Position numbers and translations under genes: made by a program. The notes below the pieces were generated by a model. That model had not been told where the DNA came from. It searched no databases and worked only from the letters and a program-made list of their open reading frames with translations. DNA of 64,000 nucleotides from CBDEGU01 sp965238045 (GTDB lineage: Bacteria > Acidobacteriota > Terriglobia > Bryobacterales > UBA6623): NCBI GenBank assembly GCA_965238045.1, contig CBDEGU010000012.1, forward strand, positions 1,736,001 to 1,800,000. Direction: 5' to 3'. Shown here one piece after another: positions 16,320 to 25,546 of this stretch (position 1 is the first letter of the stretch; every line of letters starts with the position of its first letter).

Positions 16320-18229
16320 ATGACACGAATCAATGCACGGTGGAAGCGGCTGGCTATCCCCAGCGCACTTCTGTTTTTCGGCTGGAGTACACAATATGCT
16401 AGAACCCCGGTCGGTGGAGAGCGGTCTCCCGTTGCCGCCAACCAGGTTCGTGCTTCTGGTGAGCTGCACCAGAGGCTGGTTCTTTCCCAGCAGTACCTTC
16501 TGAGCAAGTCCCTGGCGACAGTATCCCTAGAGACATCGGATGGGGGGCGGACCAGTATGCGCGGTGGATCGAAGCAATCGCCTTGTTGAGCGACTATAGC
16601 GGGGACCATAGTCCGCAACTCGATCGTATCTTGAAGGAATTCCTCTCGCTCCAGAAGCCAGATGGCAGCTTTCTGATGACGAAGACAATGCGCGTTCAGG
16701 AATGGTGGGGTGCGGCGAGGGCAATCGTGAGCTTAGTGAACTACTACAGTGTGAGCCCGGATCGGCGTGTGCTAGACGCCGCCCGCAGCCTTGCAGAGTT
16801 CATCACAGAGAATGCGCCGCTGCAGAGGACTACGGACACCCTCATCCACGCTAACTACCACTCCGCGTTGGAAGGAATGGTCGGCCTGTGGCGAGTCACT
16901 GGCGAACGGAAATATCTCGATTTCGCTGAACGGATCGCTGCAATCACCGATCCCGACGTTGCCTCGCCCGGAAACAAGAAACTGGCTCACCAGCCCATTA
17001 CCTCACTGGTAAAGGGATGGCAGCCTCATCAGCACCATACGCATTCTTATCTCGAACTCGTGCAGGGAATCGTTGATCTCTACCAGGCAACCGGAGAATC
17101 AAGATGGCTGCGCCTAGCTGAGAACAGCTGGGATCAAACACTGGAGCATACCATGTGGGTCTCGGGGGGGATCCCGGAGGTCTACGGCGAGTTTTTTGAA
17201 CACAACGATGAAACCTGTCCGGTGACGAGTTGGATCTTGCTCGGTTTGAAGCTGTTCCGAGAAACGGGGAAGGCGGACTACCTCGATGTGGTCGAGCGAT
17301 CCGTGTCGAATCACCTGTTGTTCGATCAGGGCTTTCAGGGCGGCTTCTATGCGGATCGTTCCTTGTGTTTGCGTGAACGAGTCAAGCCGGACAACAAAGG
17401 TAGCGTCGCGGATGCTTGCTGCTCGATGCACGGTGCCCGCGGCTTGTACGAGGTGGTGCGCTACATCTACACTACTGACTCGCAGGGAATGGACGTCAAC
17501 CTGTATTTTGATTCGACCGCGAATCTTACTTTGAGCACGGATGCCAAACCGGTAAAAGTCAGATTGCAAACGCATTATCCAGCGAGCGGACAGATCCAAC
17601 TCGATTTGAAATCGGTTCCAGAAGGGCGCAAATTCGATGTCCGGTTCCGCATTCCTCGTTTCGTGGCCGACGTAAGGATTCGCGTCAACCAGTCTCCTGT
17701 TCCCCTGCGTCAGGAGAATGGATTCGCTGTGGTGCACGGGAAATGGCGTTCGGGGGACAACATTGAGATTGTTTTTTCGATGCCATTACGCTTGGTGACT
17801 TCCGGTCAGAACGGGTTCAGACAGAGCCGGTCTCCGGATAGCGACGTTTTTGAACAAGCGGCGTTGGTGCATGGCCCTCTGGTCTTGATGCTCGACAGGG
17901 CTCGGGACAAACTAAGCGAAGGATCGGAGTTCACAGTGGTCGTGTTCCAAAGGGAAGATGGAAGCATATTCTTGCCCCCAGCGCAGAGTGAAGCCGGCGC
18001 GGCTTCCGATTTCGAAATCCACGGCGCCCATTTCCGCAGCGCGATCCTGACCGAGAGCCAGACCTTGGATATGGAGAACCCTGGCAAGGCCCCATGGAAG
18101 TTGGTCACGCTGGTGCCCATGTCGGAACTCACCGGCCACGAAGCTTTGTGGGACGACCCCTACAAGATCAGAAACCGCGTGGTGATCTTGCCGGAGTCGA
18201 TGATCCACATCATCCTTGGGTCAAAGTAA
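16320..18229 (+). pseudogene. GH127-family beta-L-arabinofuranosidase, one frameshift
   Basis: A secreted glycoside hydrolase of the GH127/DUF1680 type. ATG 16320 starts a signal peptide (RLAIPSALLFFGW) followed by ELHQRLVLSQQYLLSKSL. Near 16515 one base is missing, and the protein continues in the next frame as SIPRDIGWGADQYARWIEA and runs to 18229. The total length, 1910 bases, is one short of a multiple of three. The zinc-cysteine active site of the family is present: ETCPVTSW (Glu and Cys) and ADACCSMHGARG (paired Cys). Either a recently dead gene or a sequencing error. It would release arabinofuranose from plant-type glycans. Confidence 0.82.
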
Positions 18230-18367
18230 AGAGGGAGATCGAACATCAGTATTTCCCGCAGAACCTTGCTCCGGTTCTCGCGCTAGACTGCCGCAGGCCT
18301 CGCCCCGGCGAGAAGGCGCTGACCGCAGACTCCAGGAAAACTCTAATCGCCATCACGCTTGATCTGG

Positions 18368-18395
18368 TGTCAAGGGCGGAGCAAAATTAGGCCAC
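18368..18395. mobile_element. solitary IS21-type end
   Basis: The 28 bases starting TGTCAAGGGCGGAGCAAAAT are the exact reverse complement of 2095-2122, the end of the IS21 remnant. No IS21 gene adjoins it here. It is a lone end left by deletion or rearrangement, 16 kb from its partner. Confidence 0.75.
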
Positions 18396-18447
18396 TAGGG
18401 CGTCGCATTGAACATCTGAACGTTCCTAGGGAAGCCCCCCTCCCTCC

Positions 18448-19146
18448 TCAGTCTCTCCTCGGCGGTCCGACCATGTTAAGTTCACGGATTTCTTCTGTCG
18501 AACCGGTCTGAACTACCTTCCACTCAATCTTTTGCAGGTCAATAGTCGAATCCACAGCGCGAAGTTGTTTTTCCGCCTCAACGTGTAGGGAGCCCTCCGC
18601 ATTCGCTGTACACGGAAGACTGTCGCGAAGCAAGAATGCAAAGTGCTCGCCCGCCGAAAAGAAACGCGAAAAACGGCACATCTCGGTACCGTCCGGCGCA
18701 CGTGCGATGAACGTAACCGTTTGTGGTAACAGATGAGCCACAACGGCTAGAGAGGTAACGAAACCCAATACGTTAGTAAACGCTAGATGAAAGCGCTGAT
18801 GCAAAAAAGTCGTGACAGGTACGGAGGCCTGGAATAACCGGCTGCCGGGTACTTTGTTATTGAAAATTGCGGTCACCACGATCGCGCCCGGCGGTGTGCT
18901 CTCAAGAGTAGCGTAGCCTGCGGTTGCCGGAGCGCCCGTTGGATCTGTAAGGGCCACGCCTGAACCTCTCGCGAGAAGAGTAGCGATAACACCAATTCCA
19001 GCTTCATCCCCGAGCAGGTGCGCCTTGAGGAACTTGAGAGCGACCGGGCGTTTGAGCTTGGTGTCCTCGGCCTTGTAGACGACACCCATCCCGCCTTCAC
19101 CGAGCTTCTCGGTGATCTTGTAATGGGAGATGGTTGTGCCGATCAT
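18448..19146 (-). pseudogene. chimeric ORF: Ser/Thr kinase N-terminus joined to a secreted-protein tail
   Basis: The first ~46 residues are the start of a bacterial Ser/Thr kinase: ISHYKITEKLGEGGMGVVYK (glycine loop) and RPVALKFLKAHLLGDE (ATP-binding Lys). The sequence then switches to GSGVALTDPTGAPATAGYA, SVPVTTFLHQRFHLAFTN and SRFFSAGEHFAFLLRDSL. This looks like a C-terminal beta-sandwich domain of secreted acidobacterial proteins and has no kinase catalytic loop. The product cannot be a kinase. It is most likely a deletion fusion of two genes. A TACAAT box lies 10 bases before the ATG, so it may still be expressed. Confidence 0.7.
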
Positions 19147-19156
19147 CGACAGGGAA

Positions 19157-19162
19157 ATTGTA
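19157..19162 (-). promoter_or_regulatory. -10 hexamer TACAAT before the kinase ORF
   Basis: TACAAT on the - strand, with 10 bases between it and the ATG at 19146. The short gap implies a leaderless or near-leaderless transcript. Confidence 0.4.
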
Positions 19163-19598
19163 CCGCTACCGGATACCTGGTGGTAACAACCGTTGGCACT
19201 CGCTATCCGCCCAGATTCTCGTTATCCGCCTTACGGGGCTCGATTTGGACCAATTCGGCGGTGGGTTGCGGGGGCACTGATGCCTGATCGATCAATGGGA
19301 AATCGTTTCTCGACAGCTGTCCGACGTTGAGGCCCTTTCGTCGAACACTCTAGGACGGCCTGAGAAGAGCCGCGGGTCTGGCAAGAGCGGCCAGGCCCGC
19401 GCTACGGGTGGTGGTGGGTTCTTGCGGTCGAGAGAGATGTGGTGGCGGGGAGCGGGTAGCGGGGTTCGCTGTGTTGCGACCATGCTGGGGGCTGGTGGGG
19501 CTCGCCGGGCTCGGTTACTCTATCTGCATCCGCGGCGGGCTGGGTGGCCCGTGAAATCGGGCGGACAAGACAAGCGGGAATGAAGGCCGGGAACCAGG
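19163..19598. other. non-coding region with a REP-like repeat
   Basis: No gene is seen. At about 19364-19407 lies a hairpin-forming repeat (GCGGGTCTGGC, spacer, GCCAGGCCCGC) found again near 21483-21524. The rest is G-rich and unassigned. Confidence 0.4.
19364..19407. repeat. REP-like palindromic repeat, copy 1
   Basis: AGAGCCGCGGGTCTGGCAAG followed by AGCGGCCAGGCCCGCGCTAC and GGG. The arms GCGGGTCTGGC and GCCAGGCCCGC can pair. Copy 2 lies at 21481-21524; the two flank the ydeI-like gene. Confidence 0.6.
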
Positions 19599-19984
19599 AT
19601 GCGAGCGAGACCGATTGAGACGCTTGAGGTGCGGAGCCGCGATGAGTGGCGGACGTGGCTGCAAGAAAACCACGACTCACGATCTGAGATTTGGCTTGTT
19701 TTCTACAAGCGAAGTAGCGGAGTTGTTTCCCTCGGCTACGGTGATGCGGTCGAGGAGGCACTGTGCTTCGGGTGGATCGACAGTCTGATCAGGCGGCTGG
19801 ATGAGGCCCGCTACGCGCGGAAGTTCACCCCGCGAAAGGCAGGGAGCAGGTGGTCCACGAGTAATCGCCGGCGGTATACGGATCTTAAGTCTCGCGGGTC
19901 GCTGGCAGCACCAGGATTAAAGCGTGCCCCAACGAGTCTGAGCGGCGACGCGCCGAGGCCGGATCTGTCAGCGCTTCCATCCTA
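19599..19984 (+). pseudogene. YdeI/OmpD-associated-family protein, 5-prime part, split by IS1595
   Basis: The first ~128 codons of a cytoplasmic YdeI-family protein: WRTWLQENHDSRSEIWLVFY, SLGYGDAVEEALCFGWIDS and YARKFTPRKAGSRWS are characteristic. The frame reaches APRPDLSALPS and then meets the IS1595 element, where TAG is formed. The 8-bp duplication CCATCCTA (19977-19984) is repeated at 21022-21029. Excision would restore a 188-residue protein. Members are small proteins of poorly known function, linked in some species to antimicrobial-peptide resistance. Confidence 0.88.
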
Positions 19985-21021
19985 GATGGGTATTTACTTG
20001 ACTCAGGTGACCCCAAGATGTAGGATCTTGGGCGATGGAAGATTATCCCCGGAATTTGGCCGAGTTCGAGGCGCGTTTCGCTAGCGAGCAGGCCTGTCGG
20101 GAGTATCTGTGTCAACTCCGCTGGCCGGAGGGTTTTCGTTGTCCGCGATGCGGGCATGACAAAACCTGGGCGGTGCGCACGGTGCTGCTGCAGTGTGCAA
20201 GCTGCGGGCATCAAGCTTCGGCGACAGCAGGCACAATCTTTCAAGACACCCGCAAGCCGCTCCAGAGTTGGTTTCGAGCAATGTGGTGGCTCACCAGCCA
20301 GAAGAACGGGGCGAGTGCATTGGGATTGCAGCGGGTGTTGGGCCTGGGCAGCTACAAGACGGCCTGGACTTGGTTGCACAAGCTTCGGCGCGCTATGGTG
20401 CGGCCCGGACGTGATCGCCTCAGCGGGCGCGTTGAGGTTGACGAGACTTACTTAGGAGCCCTGGAGGAGGGCGTGCGGGGCCGCCAAACCGACGCGAAAG
20501 CGCTGATTGTAGTAGCGGCCGAGGAAGATGGCGCCGGCATCGGACGAGTTCGGATGCGCACGATTCCGAACGCCTCTGGGGACAGCTTGATGGCCTTCGT
20601 CGGCGAGTCGGTCGAACCCGGCAGCGTGGTCCACACGGACGGCTGGCTGGGATACGAGCCACTCGAAAGCGACGGCTATCGCCACGAGGTGAGCTACCTG
20701 GACGGGCAACCGGCACGAGCCTCTCAACTGCTCCCCCGCGTGCATCGCGTGGTGTCGTTACTGAAGCGTTGGATACTGGGTACGCATCAAGGAGCCGTCA
20801 GCCACGAGCATCTCGACTACTACCTCGACGAATTCACCTTCCGCTTCAACCGCCGCAAGTCCAGAAGCCGAGGCAAGCTCTTCTACCGCCTGGTTCAGCA
20901 GGCCGTCGCCGTCCAACCGGCGCCCTACAAGTCGCTGGTCGGAGGCACCGCAACACGCGCTACGGACAACCACAACATGTAGGGGCCATTTCAAAATACC
21001 TGAGTCAAGTGAATACCCATC
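19985..21021. mobile_element. IS1595-family insertion sequence
   Basis: A 1037-bp element with 24-bp inverted ends beginning GATGGGTATTTACTTGACTC (left) and GATGGGTATTCACTTGACTC (right, reverse-complemented), one mismatch. It is flanked by the 8-bp duplication CCATCCTA, the usual length for IS1595. It splits the ydeI-like gene. A second, truncated copy lies at 16043-16296. Confidence 0.95.
20035..20982 (+). CDS. IS1595-family transposase
   Basis: A 315-residue transposase with an N-terminal zinc ribbon (CPRCGHDKTW and CASCGHQASAT) and the ISXO2-like catalytic domain: VEVDETYLGALEEG (Asp), VVHTDGWLGYE (Asp) and DYYLDEFTFRFNRRKSRSRG with the final acidic residue. The frame is intact and both element ends are present, so the element is probably active. 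Confidence 0.92.
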   Translation: MEDYPRNLAEFEARFASEQACREYLCQLRWPEGFRCPRCGHDKTWAVRTVLLQCASCGHQASATAGTIFQDTRKPLQSWFRAMWWLTSQKNGASALGLQRVLGLGSYKTAWTWLHKLRRAMVRPGRDRLSGRVEVDETYLGALEEGVRGRQTDAKALIVVAAEEDGAGIGRVRMRTIPNASGDSLMAFVGESVEPGSVVHTDGWLGYEPLESDGYRHEVSYLDGQPARASQLLPRVHRVVSLLKRWILGTHQGAVSHEHLDYYLDEFTFRFNRRKSRSRGKLFYRLVQQAVAVQPAPYKSLVGGTATRATDNHNM

Positions 21022-21210
21022 CCATCCTATATTGAGGAGACGTTGAAGACCAATCCGCGTGCTTGGCGATATTTCTCGCGGTTGGCCCCGTCATACCGGC
21101 GGGCGTACATCGGGTGGATCGACTCGGCCAAAAGGGGCGCGACTAAGGATAGGCGTCTTCGCGAAACACTCAAGCTGTTGGCAGATGGCAAGAAGCTCGG
21201 CTTGAAATGA
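21022..21210 (+). pseudogene. YdeI-family protein, 3-prime part after IS1595
   Basis: After the duplicated CCATCCTA, the frame continues YIEETLKTNPRAWRYFSRL, APSYRRAYIGWIDSAKRGAT and KLLADGKKLGLK, then TGA at 21208-21210. It completes the YdeI-family C-terminal domain, including the conserved APSYRR.YIGWI block. There is no start of its own, so it is not expected to be translated alone. Confidence 0.88.
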
Positions 21211-21589
21211 TGGAAGAGCGCGATCAGCGCTTCGTGCGGGTTCTTATTGGCCAGATGTTCCTGCGCACCGAACAGTTCCTTCCCTACATGGCGAGATGCA
21301 CAAGACGATGGACAATCCCGTGGAGAAAATCGCTCGCGAGTGCAGCGACGCTGAGTTGACAGACTGCGGTGAGCCGCGGCGTGTTCCGACGTTTCGGCGG
21401 ATCGAAATGTTGCTGATCGAATGAGGGCGGTCGGTCGTGGCTGTGCCCCGATGGAGTGGCGGGTTGAGGGGCGGCCTGCGAGAGCCGCGGGTCTGGCAAG
21501 AGCCGCCAGGCCCGCGCTACGGGTTGGGGTGGGTTCTGGCGGGTATAAGGGATGTGTTGGTGGCGACGCTCTCCTTGTTATGGGCGTTG
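21211..21589. other. non-coding region between convergent genes
   Basis: No gene is recognised. It holds the second REP-like repeat (about 21481-21524) and lies between the ydeI-like tail and the end of the enolase-superfamily gene. Confidence 0.4.
21481..21524. repeat. REP-like palindromic repeat, copy 2
   Basis: Nearly identical to 19364-19407, with AGAGCCGCGGGTCTGGCAAG and GCCGCCAGGCCCGCGCTACG. The arms pair as a hairpin. Both copies are in the same direction. Confidence 0.6.
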
Positions 21590-22984
21590 TTAGGGGCGGA
21601 TGACGGAGCCGTCGCGGCGGCGGGTTGAGCCCCAACTGTAGTCGAAGGGGGTGGGGAGCTTGGCGGCGGAATATTTGGCGGCGGCGGTTTCGTCGAGTTC
21701 GACGCCCCAGCCCGGTCTTTCGTTGGCCCAAAAATAGCCGTCCTTGATGACGGGGCAGCCCGGAAAAACCTCTTGCGTCTGGGCGGGAAAAACCGTTCTC
21801 TCCTGAATGCCGAAGTTGTAACAGGCCAGGTCGAGCGCCACGTTGGCGCAATGGCCGATGGGCGAGACATCGCCGGGGCCGTGCCAGGCCGTCCGGACGC
21901 CGAACCACTCGCAGAGGGCGGCGAGCTTGCGCGCGGGGCTGAGTCCGCCGATCTGCGAAATGTGGACCCGCATGTAGTCGATGAGCCTCTCGGTGACGAG
22001 GCCGACGAACTCGTGCGGCGAGTTGAAGAGCTCGCCCATGGCGATGGGCGTGGTGCAGTTGGCGCGGATGTGCTTGAAGTAGCCGATCTGCTCGGGCGAC
22101 AAGGGGTCTTCGATGAAGAAGGGCCGGTACTGCTCGAGCTGCTTGCACAGGTTGAGCGCCTGGTCGGGGCTGACGCGCTCATGCACGTCGTGGAGCAGTT
22201 CGATCTCCTCGCCCAGGGTCAGCCGCATATGCTCGAACAGTTTGGGGATCGAGCGCAGATAGGGGCCCGGTTCGTAGATTCTCTCGCGCGGAGGTCCGAC
22301 CGGCGGAGGCGGCAAATCGGCTGGAGCGGCCCGCGGGGTTCCGCTTCGACGGGACCCGTAGTTGGCCATGCCGGGAATACCCACCTGGATGCGCACGTGG
22401 CGGTAGCCGTCCTTGATGAAGCCGCGCGCCATGTCCTCGACTTCTTTGAAGCTGTTGCCCGAGGCATGGGCGTAGCAGTCGGCGGCCATGCGGGTCTTGC
22501 CGCCCAGCAACTGATAGACGGGCATGTTGGCGCGTTTGCCCTTGATGTCCCACAGTGCCTGGTCGACGCCGCTCATGGCGTTGTAGAGTACGGGCCCGTT
22601 GCGCCAGTAGGAGCTGACATAGAGCGACTGCCAGATATCTTCGATGTGGTCGGGGTCCTTACCGAGCAGGAAGGGCGCGAGGAACTCGTCGACGGCGGTG
22701 ACGACGACCTTGGCGCGCTGGTTGAAGGTGGCGCATCCGAGTCCGTAAAGGCCCGGCTCGCTGGTGTCGATCTTGACGACGGTTAGGCGAATGCGCGGCG
22801 CGGCGACGAGAACGGCTTTGACGCCAGTGATTTTCAGGGCAGGGAGGCCGTTGCGGGCCCGCGCTTCTTGAGGCGAGGGCGCGAAGGCGAGGGCGCGACT
22901 TCCCATCAAGGCCGCCAGATTGAGGGCGCCCAGATTGAGGGCCGCGCCGCCAGCCATGGTTTTCATCAGATCACGCCGTTTCAT
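21590..22984 (-). CDS. enolase-superfamily dehydratase (RspA/ManD-like), exported
   Basis: A 464-residue protein with a Tat-like start (MKRRDLMKTMAGGAALNLGA) and GGAGG before the ATG. It resembles the mannonate-dehydratase/RspA branch of the enolase superfamily: WQSLYVSSYWRNGPVLYNAM, SGVDQALWDIKGKRANMPVY and QLLGGKTR in the capping region. ELLHDVHER, FIEDPL and AMGELFNSP carry the metal-binding acidic residues, and RTAWHGPGDVSPIGH is late in the barrel. It would dehydrate a sugar acid. The exact substrate cannot be assigned, and some ManD-like proteins have very low activity. Confidence 0.85.
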   Translation of the reverse strand: MKRRDLMKTMAGGAALNLGALNLAALMGSRALAFAPSPQEARARNGLPALKITGVKAVLVAAPRIRLTVVKIDTSEPGLYGLGCATFNQRAKVVVTAVDEFLAPFLLGKDPDHIEDIWQSLYVSSYWRNGPVLYNAMSGVDQALWDIKGKRANMPVYQLLGGKTRMAADCYAHASGNSFKEVEDMARGFIKDGYRHVRIQVGIPGMANYGSRRSGTPRAAPADLPPPPVGPPRERIYEPGPYLRSIPKLFEHMRLTLGEEIELLHDVHERVSPDQALNLCKQLEQYRPFFIEDPLSPEQIGYFKHIRANCTTPIAMGELFNSPHEFVGLVTERLIDYMRVHISQIGGLSPARKLAALCEWFGVRTAWHGPGDVSPIGHCANVALDLACYNFGIQERTVFPAQTQEVFPGCPVIKDGYFWANERPGWGVELDETAAAKYSAAKLPTPFDYSWGSTRRRDGSVIRP

Positions 22985-23137
22985 GGATTCGCCTCCGAGC
23001 GCAGATTGTTGGAATCACAAGCATGGATGATTGTCCGGTGGATTGGCAAGCCGGGCGGGGGCGAGGCGAGAATCTCTAGTGCGCCTTGCCGGGCGGACCG
23101 CGCTCTTCTACTATGTAGGGCATAGGGAGAAAACTAC

Positions 23138-24091
23138 TTGCGTATTCTTGTCGCCGGCGGAGCGGGCTTCATCGGCTCTCACTTCTGTGACCGGCTTCTG
23201 GCGGATGGCCATCGGGTCGTCTGCGTTGACAATTTGATTACGGGCCGGAGGGAAAATGTCGCGCATCTGGGCTCGCATTCCGGTTTTGAGTTTGTCGAGC
23301 AGGATGTTTCGCGCAATCTTGAGGTCCCCGAGCCGGTGGAGTATGTGTGCAACCTGGCATCGCCGGCCAGTCCGTTCGACTATCTTGATCATCCGGTCGA
23401 GACGCTGATGGCGGGCTCGGCGGGCACGAAGAATCTGCTCGACATCGCGCTGCGCGATGGGGCGGGATTTCTGATGGCGTCGACCTCGGAGTGTTACGGC
23501 GATCCGAAGGTACATCCGCAAAAGGAAAGCTACTGGGGGAATGTGAATCCGGTCGGGCCGCGCTCCTGCTACGACGAGGCGAAACGTTTCGCCGAGGCTG
23601 TTACGATGGCCTATCACCGCAAGTATGGCGTGAACACCCGCATCGTCCGGATCTTCAACACGTACGGTCCGCGCATGAAACTGCGGGACGGCCGGGTGGT
23701 GCCGGCCTTCATCGATCAGGCGCTGGCCGGCAAGCCGCTGACGGTGTTTGGAGACGGCTCGCAGACAAGGAGTTTCTGCTATGTTTCCGATCTGGTCGAG
23801 GGTCTGGTCCGGCTGATGGGGAGCGCGGAACATCTGCCGGTCAATATCGGCAACCCGAACGAGATGACGATTCTGGAATTCGCCAAACGCATCCAGGAAG
23901 AGGTCGGGACGGCGAACGAGATCCTTTACAAGCCGCTGCCAGAGGACGACCCCAAGCAGAGGCGGCCCGACATCACGCGGGCACGGAGACTGCTGGGCTG
24001 GGAACCCAAGGTGACGCTGGCCGAGGGGCTGGCCCGGACGGTGGCGCACTTTCGCGAAACCGAAGACGGACAACAAGCGGCCGAACGCTAG
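23138..24091 (+). CDS. UDP-glucuronate decarboxylase-like SDR epimerase
   Basis: A 317-residue extended short-chain dehydrogenase. It has the NAD-binding GGAGFIGSHFCDRLL, ASPASPFDYLDHPVET (typical of UDP-xylose synthase), the catalytic Ser in MASTSECYGDP and the YxxxK in SCYDEAKRFAE. IFNTYGPRM and GDGSQTRSFCYVSDLVEG follow, as in the family. The start is TTG 23138 with GGAG 8 bases upstream. The likely reaction is UDP-glucuronate to UDP-xylose, for surface polysaccharide. A TPR protein follows 48 bases downstream. Confidence 0.88.
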   Translation: MRILVAGGAGFIGSHFCDRLLADGHRVVCVDNLITGRRENVAHLGSHSGFEFVEQDVSRNLEVPEPVEYVCNLASPASPFDYLDHPVETLMAGSAGTKNLLDIALRDGAGFLMASTSECYGDPKVHPQKESYWGNVNPVGPRSCYDEAKRFAEAVTMAYHRKYGVNTRIVRIFNTYGPRMKLRDGRVVPAFIDQALAGKPLTVFGDGSQTRSFCYVSDLVEGLVRLMGSAEHLPVNIGNPNEMTILEFAKRIQEEVGTANEILYKPLPEDDPKQRRPDITRARRLLGWEPKVTLAEGLARTVAHFRETEDGQQAAER

Positions 24092-24139
24092 CGGTGAAGC
24101 GGGACACTAGCGGCGAGCGGGGATAAGAAGTCCGCGCCG

Positions 24140-25324
24140 ATGGGGATGGCTTCTTTCGATCAGAAGATTCAGGAATCGGCCCACGGGGCGGGGGGCGGCC
24201 TGGGGCGCGCCGCGCTGGTTGCGCTGGCGGTACTCTTACTGGGATTGTCGGCCCTGGGGCAGATCGCGGACCCATCGGCCGCGCTCGAGCACCTGCGGGT
24301 CGGCCTGGCGGCGCGCGACGAGAAACGTTTTGACGATGCGGCGCGGGAGCTGGAAAAGGCCATCGGGCTGGCGCCGGATGTGGCCGAGATTCATCTCAAC
24401 CTGGGTTTGGTCTATCACGAGAGCGGCAGGTTTCCCGAAGCGGCAACGTCGTTTCGCAGGGCGCTGGCCCTGCAACCGGACCTGCGGGGCGTCGAGCGGT
24501 TCTTGGGTTTCGCGCTGCTCTCGGCGGGGAACTTCGAGGAGGCGGTGAGGCATCTGAAGGCGGCGCGCGAGGAGGATCCGGGCGATGCCACGGTGAGCGC
24601 CTGGCTGGGGCTGGCCTACCTGCGCTCGGGGGAGCCGGAGAAGGCGATTCCCCGCCTTGGATTCGCGCGAGAGAGAAAGCCGGGCGATCTGGATCTGCTG
24701 TTTTATTCCGCGCAGGCTCACGCGGCGGCCGCGGCCCGGCTGCAGGCCGAACTGCTTGCGATGGCGCCGGATTCGGCCCGCGCCCGGCAGGCCATCGCCG
24801 AAGACCACGCTCTCAACGGGAGGACGGCAGAGGCGATCGGGGCTTACCAGCAGGTGCTGGCGGCCGATCCCAGCCTGCCGGGCATTCACCAGGCGCTAGG
24901 GGAACTTTACGCCGACAGCTCCCGCGACGAGAAAGCGGCGGAACATTACGAGAAAGAACTCGAACGCAGCAGCGGCGGGCCGCCGCTGCACTACCGCTAT
25001 GGCCGGGTGCTGCTGCGGCTAGGGCGATCGGCCGCCGCGCTCGAGCAGTTGCTCAGGGCGGTGGAAGGCGCGCCCGGGCGGGCGGAGACCCATTTCTATC
25101 TCGGCAAGGCGCAGCTCGATCAGGGTCAGTTCTCGGCGGCCAAAGCCTCGTTCCTGGCCGCTCTGGCGGCGGGCCCGGCGGTGCAAACGGCCATGTCGGC
25201 CCACTACCAGTTGAGTCAGATCTCGCGGTCAGAAGGCAGGGACGAGGAAGCCGCCGGGCACCTGCGAGAGTTTCGGCGTCTGCGGGGGCAGGTGATCCGC
25301 GAGGATCAACAAGGGAAGCGTTAG
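24140..25324 (+). CDS. TPR-repeat protein, exported or membrane-anchored
   Basis: A 394-residue protein with an N-terminal hydrophobic segment (AALVALAVLLLGLSALGQ) after ~20 residues, followed by at least eight tetratricopeptide repeats, for example AEIHLNLGLVYHESGRFPEA, VSAWLGLAYLRSGEPEKAI and RAETHFYLGKAQLDQGQFSA. Such proteins are protein-binding scaffolds in the cell envelope. It follows the SDR gene closely on the same strand, but no specific role can be given. Confidence 0.8.
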   Translation: MGMASFDQKIQESAHGAGGGLGRAALVALAVLLLGLSALGQIADPSAALEHLRVGLAARDEKRFDDAARELEKAIGLAPDVAEIHLNLGLVYHESGRFPEAATSFRRALALQPDLRGVERFLGFALLSAGNFEEAVRHLKAAREEDPGDATVSAWLGLAYLRSGEPEKAIPRLGFARERKPGDLDLLFYSAQAHAAAAARLQAELLAMAPDSARARQAIAEDHALNGRTAEAIGAYQQVLAADPSLPGIHQALGELYADSSRDEKAAEHYEKELERSSGGPPLHYRYGRVLLRLGRSAAALEQLLRAVEGAPGRAETHFYLGKAQLDQGQFSAAKASFLAALAAGPAVQTAMSAHYQLSQISRSEGRDEEAAGHLREFRRLRGQVIREDQQGKR

Positions 25325-25359
25325 CAGCCCAACGTGCGGGGCATGATGATTCAGAGCCT

Positions 25360-25378
25360 AAGGTGATATACTCACCTT
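25360..25378. promoter_or_regulatory. palindrome AAGGTGA-N5-TCACCTT upstream of clpX
   Basis: A perfect 7-bp inverted repeat with a 5-base spacer, 168 bases before the clpX start. It could be a repressor or activator site for clpX; the AT-rich centre TATAC lies where a -10 box could be. The regulator is unknown. Confidence 0.35.
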
Positions 25379-25546
25379 CCGCGTTGCCTCTCAGGCGGGG
25401 TGGTAGAATAGTTGATAGGAGAATCGGACACAGCATTAGGCTGGACGCGAGCGGGCCACGCGAGTGGCCGGCACCAGAGAGTTCGGGACTAAAGGGGCCG
25501 GCACTACAGGTCTCTCTTTCGAGGGAAGAGGGCGAAGGAGTACTGG

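Noticed and set aside
18094..18390. Frame reading EIEHQYFPQNLAPVLALDC after the GH127 gene
   Set aside because: The stretch looks slightly protein-like, but its first half lies inside GH127 in another frame, it ends inside the IS21 end, and no family or start could be recognised.
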